Shown here: positions 19,112 to 28,342 of the stretch, one piece after another | Layout: each line of letters opens with the position of its first letter | Position numbering within the stretch: the stretch's first letter is position 1 | Assembly (NCBI GenBank): GCA_027943245.1 | Contig: JANDJZ010001755.1 | Location: forward strand, 62,001 to 126,000 | DNA: 64,000 nt | Reading direction: 5' to 3' | From: Acanthamoeba sp. SK_2022b | Lineage: Eukaryota; Discosea; Longamoebia; Acanthamoebidae | Translations under genes and position numbers: made by a program | The notes under the pieces: generated by a model | Told to the model about the DNA's origin: nothing | Database searches by the model: none | What the model saw: only the letters and a program-made list of their open reading frames with translations

Positions 19112-19126
19112 TGTTATATTATAACA
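19112..19126. promoter_or_regulatory. Compact palindrome between the TonB receptor gene and modE
   Basis: The 15-base palindrome TGTTATA-T-TATAACA lies in the 189-base divergent region. It resembles two ModE half-sites, but outer GTTAT and ATAAC elements are four bases closer together than in the modA operator. It also overlaps a possible modE promoter (TTGTTT at 19098, TATAAC at 19120, spacing 16). Confidence 0.5.
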
Positions 19127-19231
19127 ACAAGGCAATACCAGTCTTTATTGCCACGCGCTCCACCGCACTGCGTTTGGCGCTTTGCCGCCAAATCGGCGAC
19201 AATAAGATTTTTGCCGCCGACAGGATGCGCT

Positions 19232-20023
19232 ATGCAGGCCGAAATTCTTCTGACTCTCAAACTCCAGCAAAAGCTGTTCGCCGATCCGCGCCGCATCGCG
19301 CTGCTGAAACAGGTGCAGCACACCGGCTCCATCAGCCAGGGCGCCAAACTGGCGGGCATCAGCTATAAAAGCGCCTGGGACGCCATCAATGAAATGAACC
19401 AGCTGGCGGAACAAACGGTGGTGGAACGCGCCACCGGCGGTAAAGGCGGCGGCGGCGCGCAGCTGACGCACTATGGCCAGCGGTTGATCCAGCTGTATGA
19501 CCTGCTGGGCCAGGTGCAGCAAAAAGCTTTCGACGTGTTGCAGCAGGACGATCTGCCGCTCGACAGCCTGCTGGCGGCCATCTCGCGCTTCTCGCTGCAA
19601 ACCAGCGCGCGCAATCAGTTCTTCGGCACCGTCATCGAACGCGATCATCAGCAGGTGCAGCAGCACCTGGCGATTTTGTTGAACGACGGCACCACTCGCC
19701 TGATGGCGGCCGTCACCCAACAAAGCGCCGACCGGCTGCAGCTGACGCCGGGTAAAGAGGTGCTGGCGCTGATCAAGGCGCCATGGGTGCGGTTAAGCGT
19801 CGATACGGCGGAGCATACCGGCGCAGATAACGCGCTGGCGGGCGTGGTGGCCGGCATTCAGCCAGGCGCTGAACACAGCGAGGTGCTGGTGACGCTGGCG
19901 GGCGGCGAAACCCTGTGCGCCACCCTGGCGACGGCGGAGCTGCAGCGTCTGCAGCTGAGCGTCGGTGCCGCCGTACACGCCCTGTTCAACGCCGATCGCG
20001 TGATTGTCGCCACGTTGTGTTAA
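19232..20023 (+). CDS. modE: Molybdate-responsive transcriptional regulator
   Basis: The 263-residue regulator has an N-terminal winged helix-turn-helix (GSISQGAKLAGISYKSAWDA), the conserved loop ATGGKGGGGAQLT, a hinge SARNQFF and two C-terminal molybdate-binding Mop domains. It is nearly the length of E. coli ModE and starts identically, MQAEILLTLKLQQKLFADPRR, with AGGA seven bases upstream. It binds molybdate and represses modABC. In E. coli it is close to acrZ; here the uptake operon separates them. Confidence 0.97.
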   Translation: MQAEILLTLKLQQKLFADPRRIALLKQVQHTGSISQGAKLAGISYKSAWDAINEMNQLAEQTVVERATGGKGGGGAQLTHYGQRLIQLYDLLGQVQQKAFDVLQQDDLPLDSLLAAISRFSLQTSARNQFFGTVIERDHQQVQQHLAILLNDGTTRLMAAVTQQSADRLQLTPGKEVLALIKAPWVRLSVDTAEHTGADNALAGVVAGIQPGAEHSEVLVTLAGGETLCATLATAELQRLQLSVGAAVHALFNADRVIVATLC

Positions 20024-20113
20024 GCGCAACGTGACGTTGCGTTTTTGTTGATTGACATCCCCCTGCAATGCGCCTATTTCTAAGGCAAATAATTGCAAAA
20101 AAAGGAACAGGTG

Positions 20114-21601
20114 ATGTCGTCGTTGCACATTTCGCAAGGTTCATTCCGCTTAAGCGATACCCGCACCCTGACGCTGGACGCGCTGGAAATCCAGGCCGGC
20201 GACAGCTGGGCCTTCGTCGGCGCCAACGGCAGCGGCAAATCCGCCCTGGCGCGCGCGCTGGCGGACGAACTGGTTCTGCTGAGCGGTGAACGCCGCAGCG
20301 ATTTTCAGCACGCGGTGCGCATCTCCTTCGAACAGTTGCAAAAAATGGTCAGCGACGAGTGGCAACGCAACAACACCGATCTGCTCAGCGCGGACGAGGA
20401 CGACACCGGCCGCACCGCAGCGGAAATCATTCAGGAAGAGGTGAAAGACGCCGCGCGCTGTGAGCGGCTGGCCGCGCAGTTCGGCATCACCGCCCTGCTG
20501 ACGCGCCGCTTCAAATACCTCTCCACCGGCGAAACGCGTAAAACTCTGCTATGCCGGGCGCTGATGCCCGAGCCTGACCTGCTGATCCTCGACGAGCCCT
20601 TCGACGGGCTGGACGTTCACTCGCGCGCGCAGCTCGCCGCATTGCTGAGCGAGCTTTCCGCCCAGGGCCAAACCGTGGTGCTGGTGCTCAACCGGTTCGA
20701 CGAAATACCGGATTTTGTCCGGCAGGTGGGCGTGCTGGCGGACTGCACCCTGACCAGCCGCGGGCCGCGCCGCCAAGTGATGGCGGACGCGCTGGTGGCG
20801 CAGCTGGCGCACAGCGAAAACCTCAGCGGGCTGGCGCTGCCGGAGACCGAGGATCCGACGCAAAAGGTGACGCTGCCGGCGGATCGGCCGCTGATCGTCC
20901 TGCGCGACGGCGTGGTCAGCTATAACGATCGGCCGATCCTCAATCATCTCGACTGGCAGGTTAACCCCGGCGAACATTGGCAGATCGTCGGCCCGAACGG
21001 CGCCGGCAAATCCACGCTGCTCAGTTTGATCACCGGCGATCATCCGCAGGGCTACAGCAACGATCTGACGCTGTTCGGCCGCCGCCGCGGTAGCGGGGAA
21101 ACCATCTGGGAGATCAAGCGCCATATCGGCTACGTCAGCAGCAGCCTGCATCTGGACTATCGCGTCAACACCAGCGTGCGCAACGTGGTGCTGTCGGGGT
21201 TCTTCGATTCGATCGGCATTTATCAGGCGGTCTCGGATCGTCAGCGGCAGCTGACCGAACAATGGCTGGCGCTGCTCGGGCTCGACGGCGCGCGCGGCGA
21301 TGCCCCGTTCCACAGCCTTTCCTGGGGCCAACAGCGGCTGGCGCTGATCGCCCGCGCGCTGGTGAAACATCCGGCGCTGCTGATCCTCGACGAGCCGCTG
21401 CAAGGGCTGGATCCGCTCAATCGCCAGCTGGTGCGTCGCTTCATCGACGTGCTGATCGGCCAGGGCGCCACCCAGCTGCTGTTCGTCTCGCACCATGCCG
21501 AAGACGCGCCGCAGTGCATCACTCACCGCCTCAGCTTCGTGCCCGACGGCGAGGGCGGCTACGGCTACCAACAGCAACGGCTGGAGGCGGCCTCCGCCTG
21601 A
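20114..21601 (+). CDS. modF: ModF, duplicated ABC-type ATPase of the mod locus
   Basis: A 495-residue protein with two ATP-binding domains in tandem. Walker A motifs are GANGSGKSA and GPNGAGKST; a LSTGETRK signature is in the first half and LSWGQQRLALIARAL in the second. It is highly similar to E. coli ModF (formerly PhrA). It has no membrane segment, and its exact role is unsettled. It follows modE by about 90 bases and is probably co-transcribed. The ATG at 20114 has GGAACAGGTG upstream and matches the E. coli start MSSLQI. Confidence 0.95.
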   Translation: MSSLHISQGSFRLSDTRTLTLDALEIQAGDSWAFVGANGSGKSALARALADELVLLSGERRSDFQHAVRISFEQLQKMVSDEWQRNNTDLLSADEDDTGRTAAEIIQEEVKDAARCERLAAQFGITALLTRRFKYLSTGETRKTLLCRALMPEPDLLILDEPFDGLDVHSRAQLAALLSELSAQGQTVVLVLNRFDEIPDFVRQVGVLADCTLTSRGPRRQVMADALVAQLAHSENLSGLALPETEDPTQKVTLPADRPLIVLRDGVVSYNDRPILNHLDWQVNPGEHWQIVGPNGAGKSTLLSLITGDHPQGYSNDLTLFGRRRGSGETIWEIKRHIGYVSSSLHLDYRVNTSVRNVVLSGFFDSIGIYQAVSDRQRQLTEQWLALLGLDGARGDAPFHSLSWGQQRLALIARALVKHPALLILDEPLQGLDPLNRQLVRRFIDVLIGQGATQLLFVSHHAEDAPQCITHRLSFVPDGEGGYGYQQQRLEAASA

Positions 21602-21696
21602 AGCGCGGCGTAAACATATCCCGCAACACTTCACCGCAGCACATCACATTTGGCCTTTTATCATAGAAAGAAAGAAGGCCATTTTCTGGAGACGCC

Positions 21697-22269
21697 ATGT
21701 CCGCTGCGTTGATTATTATCGACCTGATCGAGGATCTGATCGGGCCCAAAGGGCGCGCCAACCACTGCCGCGAACAGGTGGTGGCGACCCACCTGCTCGC
21801 CAACGTCAATGCCGCCGCGGCCTACGCCCGGGTGCGAAAAATCCCGGTGATTTGGGTGCGGGTGGGATTCGCCGACGATTATCATGATATTCCCCCCCAC
21901 TCGCCGCTGTTCAACCATTTGAAACAGATAGGCGCGCTGCGGCTTAACAGCCCGGGCTGCCGCTGGATGCCCGAACTGCATCAGGAAGAGACCGATCTGC
22001 TGTTTGAAAAAACGGCGGTAAGCGCCTTCTCCGGTAACAATTTGTTAGCCTGGCTACGGCAGCATCGGTGCCATCATCTGCTGCTGGCGGGCGTCAGCAC
22101 GCCGCTCGCCATCGAGAGCACCGCGCGTCAGGCGCACGACGCCGGCTTTCAGGTGACCGTGCTGCACGACCTGTGCGCGGCCCCCACGCAGGAGATCCAC
22201 CAGCAGAGCCTGGACACCCTGCAAAACCTGGCCGAAATCACCCGCTCGCAGGCCTGGATGAAAGGCTGA
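21697..22269 (+). CDS. Isochorismatase-fold protein lacking the usual catalytic cysteine
   Basis: A 190-residue isochorismatase-superfamily protein. Two triad residues of the family are in place, D9 (LIIIDLIEDL) and K105 (LLFEKTAVSAF). The third position, normally cysteine in the nicotinamidase-type motif, is A138 in AGVSTPLAIESTAR. True isochorismatases such as EntB also lack this cysteine, so a non-thiol reaction is possible, but this sequence lacks the EntB active-site surroundings. Strong GGAG ribosome site. The substrate is unknown, and the cysteine loss makes amidase activity unlikely. Confidence 0.85.
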   Translation: MSAALIIIDLIEDLIGPKGRANHCREQVVATHLLANVNAAAAYARVRKIPVIWVRVGFADDYHDIPPHSPLFNHLKQIGALRLNSPGCRWMPELHQEETDLLFEKTAVSAFSGNNLLAWLRQHRCHHLLLAGVSTPLAIESTARQAHDAGFQVTVLHDLCAAPTQEIHQQSLDTLQNLAEITRSQAWMKG

Positions 22270-22436
22270 CCCGCGTTGTCGCAGGTCGTATGGGCCGGCA
22301 TCATGCACAAATCCGTCACTGCCCCGACCTTTAGCGTCATTTGGGTGTGCTACTATCCGCTTTAGCGCTCAATTTCGCCATCATCGCACGCCGCAAAGGC
22401 GCTGAGCGCCGTGTACATATTTTAAAGGGACATATT

Positions 22437-23258
22437 ATGTGGGGCGTACTGGCTGCTTCGTTATTTTTCTTGCCGTTTAATCGGCTGATAGCCTGGGTGA
22501 TCCTGGCCGCCTCGGCGGGCATGGGGCTTTATCATGGGGTACTGACGCCGCTCAGCCTGAGTTATCTGCTGGCGATCGTCGCGTTGGCGGGGCTGCGTCA
22601 CCATTTTCGCGAGCAGCGTAATCTGGCGATCGCGTTCGAAGGCTTGGTGGTCGCCGGCTGCATCGCGCTGTTCTTGCATCTGGTGCCGGGCATCCACAAC
22701 CAGCTGATGATCGACGGCGACAAAGCCGGCCCGCTCAGCGCGCCGTTCACCATGTATTACAACTTCGACAAGGCGATGGTGCCCTTCCTGCTGTTCGCCT
22801 GCTTGCCCACGCTGTTCAGAACCGATAAAGCGGAAAAAAGCGTCGCCTCGGGTTCCTGGATTGCATTGATCATCAGCGTACCGGCGCTGTTGCTGCTGGC
22901 CGTGGCGCTGGGCGGTTTAAAAATCGAACTGCATGCGCCCGCCTGGATCCTGCCGTTCGTGATGGCGAACCTGTTCTTCGTCTGCATGGCCGAAGAAGCG
23001 CTGTTTCGCGGCTACCTGCAACAGCGCCTCAGCCAATGGCTGGGGGCCTGGCCGGCGCTGATCGTCGCCGCCCTGGTGTTCGGCGCCGCGCATTTGGCCG
23101 GCGGCATGCTGATGGTGATCTTCGCGACGCTGGCCGGCGTGATCTACGGCCTGGCATGGATGTGGAGCGGCCGCCTGTGGGTGCCGATTCTGTTCCATTT
23201 CGGGCTTAACCTGACCCATCTGCTGTTCTTCACCTACCCGCTGTATCAGCACCCCTGA
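22437..23258 (+). CDS. CPBP-family intramembrane glutamic protease
   Basis: A 273-residue polytopic membrane protein with about eight hydrophobic segments. The CPBP (Abi/CAAX-protease-like) motifs are present: EE-x3-R at E186-E187-R191 in AEEALFRGYL, F-x3-H in FGAAH, and a final H-x3-N in FHFGLN. The family includes CAAX prenyl endopeptidases and proteins thought to act in bacteriocin self-immunity. The start MWGVLAASLFF has AAAGGGA upstream; an earlier in-frame start at 22341 is rejected. No bacteriocin genes are nearby, so the role is open. Confidence 0.88.
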   Translation: MWGVLAASLFFLPFNRLIAWVILAASAGMGLYHGVLTPLSLSYLLAIVALAGLRHHFREQRNLAIAFEGLVVAGCIALFLHLVPGIHNQLMIDGDKAGPLSAPFTMYYNFDKAMVPFLLFACLPTLFRTDKAEKSVASGSWIALIISVPALLLLAVALGGLKIELHAPAWILPFVMANLFFVCMAEEALFRGYLQQRLSQWLGAWPALIVAALVFGAAHLAGGMLMVIFATLAGVIYGLAWMWSGRLWVPILFHFGLNLTHLLFFTYPLYQHP

Positions 23259-23389
23259 CGGCTGACGCCGGCAGAGAGCCTCTCTCTGCCGGTTGACCAG
23301 GTGAAAACGCTATCACCGGCAGCTCACCGCAATCCCATCAATCACGTAGCCACCGGCTCATCTCCGCCCATCCGGCGCTTTTCAATGAA

Positions 23390-23405
23390 GTGTAAACGAT
23401 TCCAT
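23390..23405 (+). promoter_or_regulatory. GalR/GalS operator upstream of galT
   Basis: gtgtaaacgattccat matches the E. coli external gal operator (GTGTAAACGATTCCAC) in 15 of 16 bases. A TGCTATCTT extended -10-like element follows about 40 bases later. Repression by GalR/GalS and release by galactose are expected. Confidence 0.88.
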
Positions 23406-23542
23406 TTTTCGCGTTAGATCACCTTTTTATCGCCGCGGGCATGCTATCTTTTTGCGCAATGTACTCTCCCTTTTCAGCAACGGGCGTATCAAGACGGCGG
23501 CTGAAAGCGATTACACCTCGTCGACGCCAAGAAAGGAACCGT

Positions 23543-24595
23543 ATGACGGCATTTAACCCTATCGATCATCCACACCGCCGCTACAACCCGCTGAGCGGCC
23601 AGTGGGTGCTGGTCTCACCGCACCGCGCCAAGCGACCCTGGCAGGGCCAACAAGAGGCCGTCCCCATGGAAACGCTGCCGGCGCACGATCCCGACTGTTT
23701 CCTGTGCCCGGGCAACGCGCGCGTCACCGGCGATCGCAATCCGGATTATCGCGGCACCTACGTCTTCACCAACGATTTCGCCGCGCTGATGAGCGATACG
23801 CCGCCGGCGCCCGACAGCCAGGATCCTTTGATGCGCAGCCAGAGCGCGCGTGGCGTCAGCCGGGTGATCTGCTTCTCTCCCGATCACAGCAAGACCCTGC
23901 CCGAATTGACGCTGCTGGCGCTGGAGCAGGTGGTCGCCGCCTGGCAGGCGCAAACCGATGAGCTGGGCAGGCAGTACCCCTGGGTACAGCTGTTCGAAAA
24001 CAAAGGCGCGGCGATGGGCTGCTCCAACCCGCACCCGCACGGGCAGGTCTGGGCCAACAGTTTTCTGCCGAACGAGGCCGAGCGCGAAGATCGCCTGCAG
24101 CACGAGTATTTTCAGGAACATGTCTCCCCGCTGCTGCTGGACTACGCGCAGCGCGAGCTGGCCGCCGGCGAACGCATCGTGGTGAACACCGAACACTGGC
24201 TGGCGGTGGTGCCCTACTGGGCCGCCTGGCCGTTTGAAACGCTGCTGCTGCCGAAAGCGGCGGTGCAGCGCATTACCGATCTCAGCGCGGCACAAAGCCA
24301 AGATCTGGCGCTGGCGCTGAAGAAGCTGACCAGCCGCTACGACAACCTGTTCCAGTGCTCCTTCCCCTATTCGATGGGATGGCACGGTGCGCCGTTCAAC
24401 GGTGCCGACAACCGACACTGGCAGCTGCACGCCCATTTCTACCCGCCGCTGCTGCGTTCAGCCAGCGTGCGCAAATTTATGGTCGGTTACGAGATGCTGG
24501 CGGAAACCCAGCGCGACCTGACCGCCGAACAGGCCGCAGCGCGTCTGCGCGCCGTCAGCGATATTCATTACCGTGAAGCCGGAGCCCAAGCATGA
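23543..24595 (+). CDS. galT: Galactose-1-phosphate uridylyltransferase
   Basis: The 350-residue enzyme carries the HPH active-site motif (H164-P-H166 in [10 protein letters not shown]); H166 is the uridylylated nucleophile. It swaps UMP between UDP-glucose and galactose-1-phosphate in the Leloir pathway. The ATG at 23543 follows AAGGAACCGT; an earlier in-frame start is rejected. It is the first gene of galTKM here: unlike E. coli, galE is not upstream, so epimerase must be encoded elsewhere. Its stop overlaps the galK start. Confidence 0.97.
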   Translation: MTAFNPIDHPHRRYNPLSGQWVLVSPHRAKRPWQGQQEAVPMETLPAHDPDCFLCPGNARVTGDRNPDYRGTYVFTNDFAALMSDTPPAPDSQDPLMRSQSARGVSRVICFSPDHSKTLPELTLLALEQVVAAWQAQTDELGRQYPWVQLFENKGAAMGCSNPHPHGQVWANSFLPNEAEREDRLQHEYFQEHVSPLLLDYAQRELAAGERIVVNTEHWLAVVPYWAAWPFETLLLPKAAVQRITDLSAAQSQDLALALKKLTSRYDNLFQCSFPYSMGWHGAPFNGADNRHWQLHAHFYPPLLRSASVRKFMVGYEMLAETQRDLTAEQAAARLRAVSDIHYREAGAQA

Positions 24596-25743
24596 GCCTG
24601 AAACCGCTTACCCATTCCCTGTTTACCGAACACTTCGGCTACGCGCCGGCGTTGACCATCCAGGCGCCGGGGCGGGTGAACCTGATCGGCGAGCATACCG
24701 ATTACAACGACGGCTTCGTACTGCCCTGCGCCATCGATTATCAAACCGTCATCGCCTGCGCCAAGCGCGACGACCGCCAGATCCGCGTCCTCGCCGCCGA
24801 TTATCAGAATCAGCAGGATCAATTCTCGCTCGACGATCCGATCGTCAGCCACCCCGATCAGCGCTGGTCCGACTATGTGCGCGGCGTGGTGAAGCACCTT
24901 CAGCGCCGCAGCGCCGACTTCGGCGGCGCGGATCTGGTGATCGCCGGGAATGTGCCGCAAGGGGCGGGGCTCAGCTCCTCCGCCGCACTGGAAGTGGCGG
25001 TGGGCCAGGCACTGCAGGCGCTCTATCAGCTGCCGCTGGACGGCGTAGCGCTGGCGCTGAACGGCCAGGAGGCGGAGAACCAATTCGTCGGCTGCAACTG
25101 CGGTATCATGGACCAGCTGATCTCCGCGCTCGGCCGGCGCGACAGCGCTCTGCTGATCGACTGCCGCTCGCTGGAAACCCGTGCGGTACCGATGCCGGAC
25201 AACGTCGCGGTGGTGATCGTCAACTCCAATGTGCAACGCGGGCTGGTGGACAGCGAATACAACACCCGCCGCAAACAGTGCGAGGAAGCGGCGCGGTTCT
25301 TCGGCGTCAAGGCGCTGCGCGACGTCAGCCCCGAACAGTTTGAGGCGCGTCAACACCAGCTCGATCCGTTAGTGGCCAAACGCGCGCGCCATGTGATCAG
25401 CGAGAACGCCCGCACGCTGGCAGCGGCCGAGGCGCTGGCGGCCGGCGATCTGCAGCGCATGGGCCGGCTGATGGCGGAGTCGCACGCCTCGATGCGCGAC
25501 GACTTTGAAATCACCGTGCCGCCGATCGATAAGCTGGTCGAGATCGTCAAAGCGACGATCGGCCCACGCGGCGGCGTGCGCATGACCGGCGGCGGCTTTG
25601 GCGGCTGCATCGTCGCGCTGATGCCGCAAGATCTCGTGGAGACGGTGCGTGCCGCCGTGGCGCACGAGTATCCGCGGCAAACCGGCGGATTGCAGGAAAC
25701 CTTCTATGTCTGCCAGGCTTCGCAAGGCGCCGGCCTATGCTGA
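24592..25743 (+). CDS. galK: Galactokinase
   Basis: A 383-residue GHMP-family kinase. The galactokinase signature [19 protein letters not shown] is near the N-terminus, the ATP loop [17 protein letters not shown] is in the middle and GGGFGGC near the C-terminus. It phosphorylates alpha-D-galactose. It is translationally coupled to galT (ATGA overlap) and galM (seven-base overlap). Confidence 0.97.
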   Translation: MSLKPLTHSLFTEHFGYAPALTIQAPGRVNLIGEHTDYNDGFVLPCAIDYQTVIACAKRDDRQIRVLAADYQNQQDQFSLDDPIVSHPDQRWSDYVRGVVKHLQRRSADFGGADLVIAGNVPQGAGLSSSAALEVAVGQALQALYQLPLDGVALALNGQEAENQFVGCNCGIMDQLISALGRRDSALLIDCRSLETRAVPMPDNVAVVIVNSNVQRGLVDSEYNTRRKQCEEAARFFGVKALRDVSPEQFEARQHQLDPLVAKRARHVISENARTLAAAEALAAGDLQRMGRLMAESHASMRDDFEITVPPIDKLVEIVKATIGPRGGVRMTGGGFGGCIVALMPQDLVETVRAAVAHEYPRQTGGLQETFYVCQASQGAGLC

Positions 25744-26780
25744 CGGCAACGGCGGCACTCGCCCCCGATGGTCAGCCTTATCAGCTGACGCAGCTGCAAA
25801 ACGCTGGCGGCATGACGGTGACGCTGATGGACTGGGGCGCCACCTGGCTGTCCGCCGTCTTGCCGCTCAAATCCGGTGAAAGGCGCGAGCTACTGCTCGG
25901 CTGCCGCAGCCCGGCGGACTACCAACGTCAGGGCGCCTATCTGGGCGCCACCGTCGGCCGCTACGCCAACCGCATCGCCAACGCCAGTCTGCCCATCGAC
26001 GGGAAACCCCATGCGCTGGCCGCCAATCAGGGCGCCCACCAGCTGCACGGCGGCCCCGACGGTTTCCATGCCCGCCGCTGGCGCCGGGTACAGCATGATG
26101 CGCAGCAGGTCTGCTATGCGTTGCATTCAGCGGAGGGCGATCAGGGTTTTCCCGGTAATCTCGACGTGCAGGTCTGCTACCGCCTGACCCCCGACAATCG
26201 CGTGGAAATCAGCTATCTGGCGCAGGTCGATCGCCCCTGTCCGGTCAACCTGACCAACCACGCCTATTTCAATCTGGACGGTGTCGGCACCGACGCCCGC
26301 GCCCAGCGGCTGCAGCTGTTCGCCGATCGCTATCTGCCCGTCGACGCCGAGGGCATTCCCTGCGCCGAGCTGACGCCGGTGGACGGCAGCGGCATGGATT
26401 TCCGCCAGCCGAAAACGCTGCTGCAGGATTTTCTGCGCGACCGCGACCAGCAGCGGGTAAAAGGCTACGATCACGCTTTTCTGCTGCACCGCACCTGCGG
26501 CGCGCTGGAGTGCCCGGCGGCCCATTTGTGGTCCGCCGACGGGCAAGTGCAGATGAGCGTGTTCACCGACGCGCCCGCACTGCAACTCTACAGCGGCAAT
26601 TATCTGGCCGGCACGCCGGCGCGCGACGGCGGCAGCTATGCCAACCACGCCGGCGTGGCGCTGGAAAGCGAGTTTTTGCCGGACAGCCCGCACCATCCCG
26701 AATGGCCACAGCCGGACTGTTGGCTGCAGCCGGGGAGCCGCTACCGCAGCGCCACGCATTATCAGTTTTATCCTATCTGA
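25737..26780 (+). CDS. galM: Galactose-1-epimerase (mutarotase)
   Basis: A 347-residue aldose 1-epimerase that interconverts beta- and alpha-galactose to feed GalK. It has the family motifs [22 protein letters not shown] (catalytic histidine) and [17 protein letters not shown] with the catalytic glutamate. Last gene of galTKM, as in E. coli. Confidence 0.96.
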   Translation: MLTATAALAPDGQPYQLTQLQNAGGMTVTLMDWGATWLSAVLPLKSGERRELLLGCRSPADYQRQGAYLGATVGRYANRIANASLPIDGKPHALAANQGAHQLHGGPDGFHARRWRRVQHDAQQVCYALHSAEGDQGFPGNLDVQVCYRLTPDNRVEISYLAQVDRPCPVNLTNHAYFNLDGVGTDARAQRLQLFADRYLPVDAEGIPCAELTPVDGSGMDFRQPKTLLQDFLRDRDQQRVKGYDHAFLLHRTCGALECPAAHLWSADGQVQMSVFTDAPALQLYSGNYLAGTPARDGGSYANHAGVALESEFLPDSPHHPEWPQPDCWLQPGSRYRSATHYQFYPI

Positions 26781-26977
26781 CCCGCCACGCCCCTCGCCAC
26801 GCGGCCGGGGGCGATTTGTTATAAATGCTTACCTTTTAGCGCTATTCCCCCGCCGGCGCCCACCTTTCCTTATTCCAAAGCGCGCACTACACTCAGGCTA
26901 CCGTGATAAGCACAACGCCTTGTGCAACGTCACAATTTTCGGCCGATGGCGGCCAATCAATAGCTGAAGGAACACCT

Positions 26978-27325
26978 ATGCGTCTGATTACTGCACTTCC
27001 ATTGCTGGCGGGCTTAATGCTGAGCACCAATCTGATGGCGGCCGACGCGACGACGGCGACAAAAACGCCTTCGCCGGCGCAGGCGGCCCAACAGAAACGC
27101 ATGACCGATTGCAACCAACAGGCATCCACCAAATCGCTGAAAGGCGCGGATCGCTCCACCTTTATGAGCACCTGCCTGAAATCTGAAGGCGCCGCCGCGA
27201 CGGGCAAAACCCTGACGCCGCAGCAGCAGAAAATGAAAACCTGCAACGCCGACGCCAAGACCAAGAACCTGAAGGGCGACGCGCGTAAAACCTTCATGAG
27301 CAGTTGCCTGAAAAAATCGGCCTGA
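26978..27325 (+). CDS. PsiF-repeat periplasmic protein
   Basis: A 115-residue secreted protein with a signal peptide (MRLITALPLLAGLMLSTNLMA) and two copies of the PsiF repeat, each with a paired-cysteine pattern (MTDCNQQASTKSLKGADRSTFMSTCL and a second ending MSSCLKKSA). E. coli PsiF is phosphate-starvation inducible, but the function is unknown. I saw no clear Pho box here, so the regulation is not shown. The ATG has a GAAGGAA ribosome site. It lies between galM and gpmA, unlike E. coli. Confidence 0.88.
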   Translation: MRLITALPLLAGLMLSTNLMAADATTATKTPSPAQAAQQKRMTDCNQQASTKSLKGADRSTFMSTCLKSEGAAATGKTLTPQQQKMKTCNADAKTKNLKGDARKTFMSSCLKKSA

Positions 27326-27338
27326 TTTGCCCTACGCC

Positions 27339-27373
27339 ACGGCGCGCCCGAAGCGATTTCGGCGCGCCGTTTC
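27339..27373 (+). terminator. Terminator after the PsiF-like gene
   Basis: acggcgcgcc (27339-27348) pairs with ggcgcgccgt (27361-27370), the stem extends inward through a CGAA/TTCG pairing, and TTT follows. Confidence 0.65.
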
Positions 27374-27489
27374 CCCCTCGCAGCGCCAGCCTGAACGATT
27401 CAGCTTTTTCCTTTCGCCAGCCCTTACTTTGCGGCAAGAAATTGGCTATGGTTAGACACTATCGATTGCCGAGCCCTGGCCCGCGGCAA

Positions 27490-27508
27490 TATAATGATTT
27501 TCGTTATC
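27490..27508 (+). promoter_or_regulatory. Fur box upstream of gpmA
   Basis: tataatgattttcgttatc matches the 19-base Fur consensus (GATAATGATAATCATTATC) at 15 positions. It lies about 30 bases before the gpmA start. E. coli gpmA is known to be Fur-regulated. Confidence 0.85.
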
Positions 27509-27540
27509 ATTGAAATGTCAGATTATTAAGGAGTTAAGCT

Positions 27541-28293
27541 ATGGCTGTAACTAAGCTGGTTCTGGTGCGTCACGGCGAAAGCCAGTGGAACCAAGAAAAC
27601 CGCTTCACCGGTTGGTATGATGTCGATCTGTCCGACAAGGGCCGTACCGAAGCGAAAGCCGCAGGCAAGCTGTTGAAAGAAGAAGGGTTCACTTTCGACT
27701 TCGCTTACACCTCCGTACTGAAGCGCGCGATCCACACCCTGTGGAACATCCTCGACGAGCTGGATCAGGCCTGGTTGCCGACCGAAAAATCCTGGAAGCT
27801 GAACGAACGTCATTACGGCGCGCTGCAGGGTCTGAACAAAGCGGAAACCGCTGAAAAATACGGCGACGAGCAGGTGAAACAATGGCGTCGCGGCTTCGCG
27901 GTGACCCCACCTGAGCTGACCAAAGAAGACGAACGTTACCCTGGCCACGATCCGCGCTACGCCTCGCTGACCGAGCAAGAGCTGCCGCTGACCGAAAGCC
28001 TGGCGCTGACCATCGATCGCGTGATTCCTTACTGGGACGAAGAGATCCTGCCACGCATCAAGAGCGGCGAGCGCGTGATCGTTGCGGCGCACGGCAACTC
28101 GCTGCGCGCGCTGGTGAAATACCTGGATAACCTGAGCGAAGACGAAATCCTCGAGCTGAACATCCCAACCGGCGTGCCGTTGGTGTATGAGTTCGACGAG
28201 AACTTCAAGCCAACCAAACGTTACTACCTGGGTAACGCCGACGAGATCGCGGCAAAAGCGGCCGCCGTGGCCAACCAGGGTAAAGCGAAGTAA
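27541..28293 (+). CDS. gpmA: 2,3-bisphosphoglycerate-dependent phosphoglycerate mutase
   Basis: A 250-residue histidine phosphatase-fold glycolytic enzyme. It has the phosphohistidine motif [10 protein letters not shown] near the N-terminus, [10 protein letters not shown] in the middle and [13 protein letters not shown] near the C-terminus. It interconverts 3- and 2-phosphoglycerate. AAGGAG precedes the ATG and a Fur box covers its promoter region, so iron should affect its level. Codon use is biased toward highly expressed genes. Confidence 0.98.
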   Translation: MAVTKLVLVRHGESQWNQENRFTGWYDVDLSDKGRTEAKAAGKLLKEEGFTFDFAYTSVLKRAIHTLWNILDELDQAWLPTEKSWKLNERHYGALQGLNKAETAEKYGDEQVKQWRRGFAVTPPELTKEDERYPGHDPRYASLTEQELPLTESLALTIDRVIPYWDEEILPRIKSGERVIVAAHGNSLRALVKYLDNLSEDEILELNIPTGVPLVYEFDENFKPTKRYYLGNADEIAAKAAAVANQGKAK

Positions 28294-28308
28294 TTTCGCC
28301 CGTTAACG

Positions 28309-28341
28309 AAAAAGCCCCCGGTGAAAACCGGGGGCTTTTTT
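28309..28341 (+). terminator. Rho-independent terminator of gpmA
   Basis: aaaaagcccccggt pairs with accgggggcttttt around a short loop, with T-tract; it can also serve the convergent M48 gene. Confidence 0.92.
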
Positions 28342-28342
28342 A

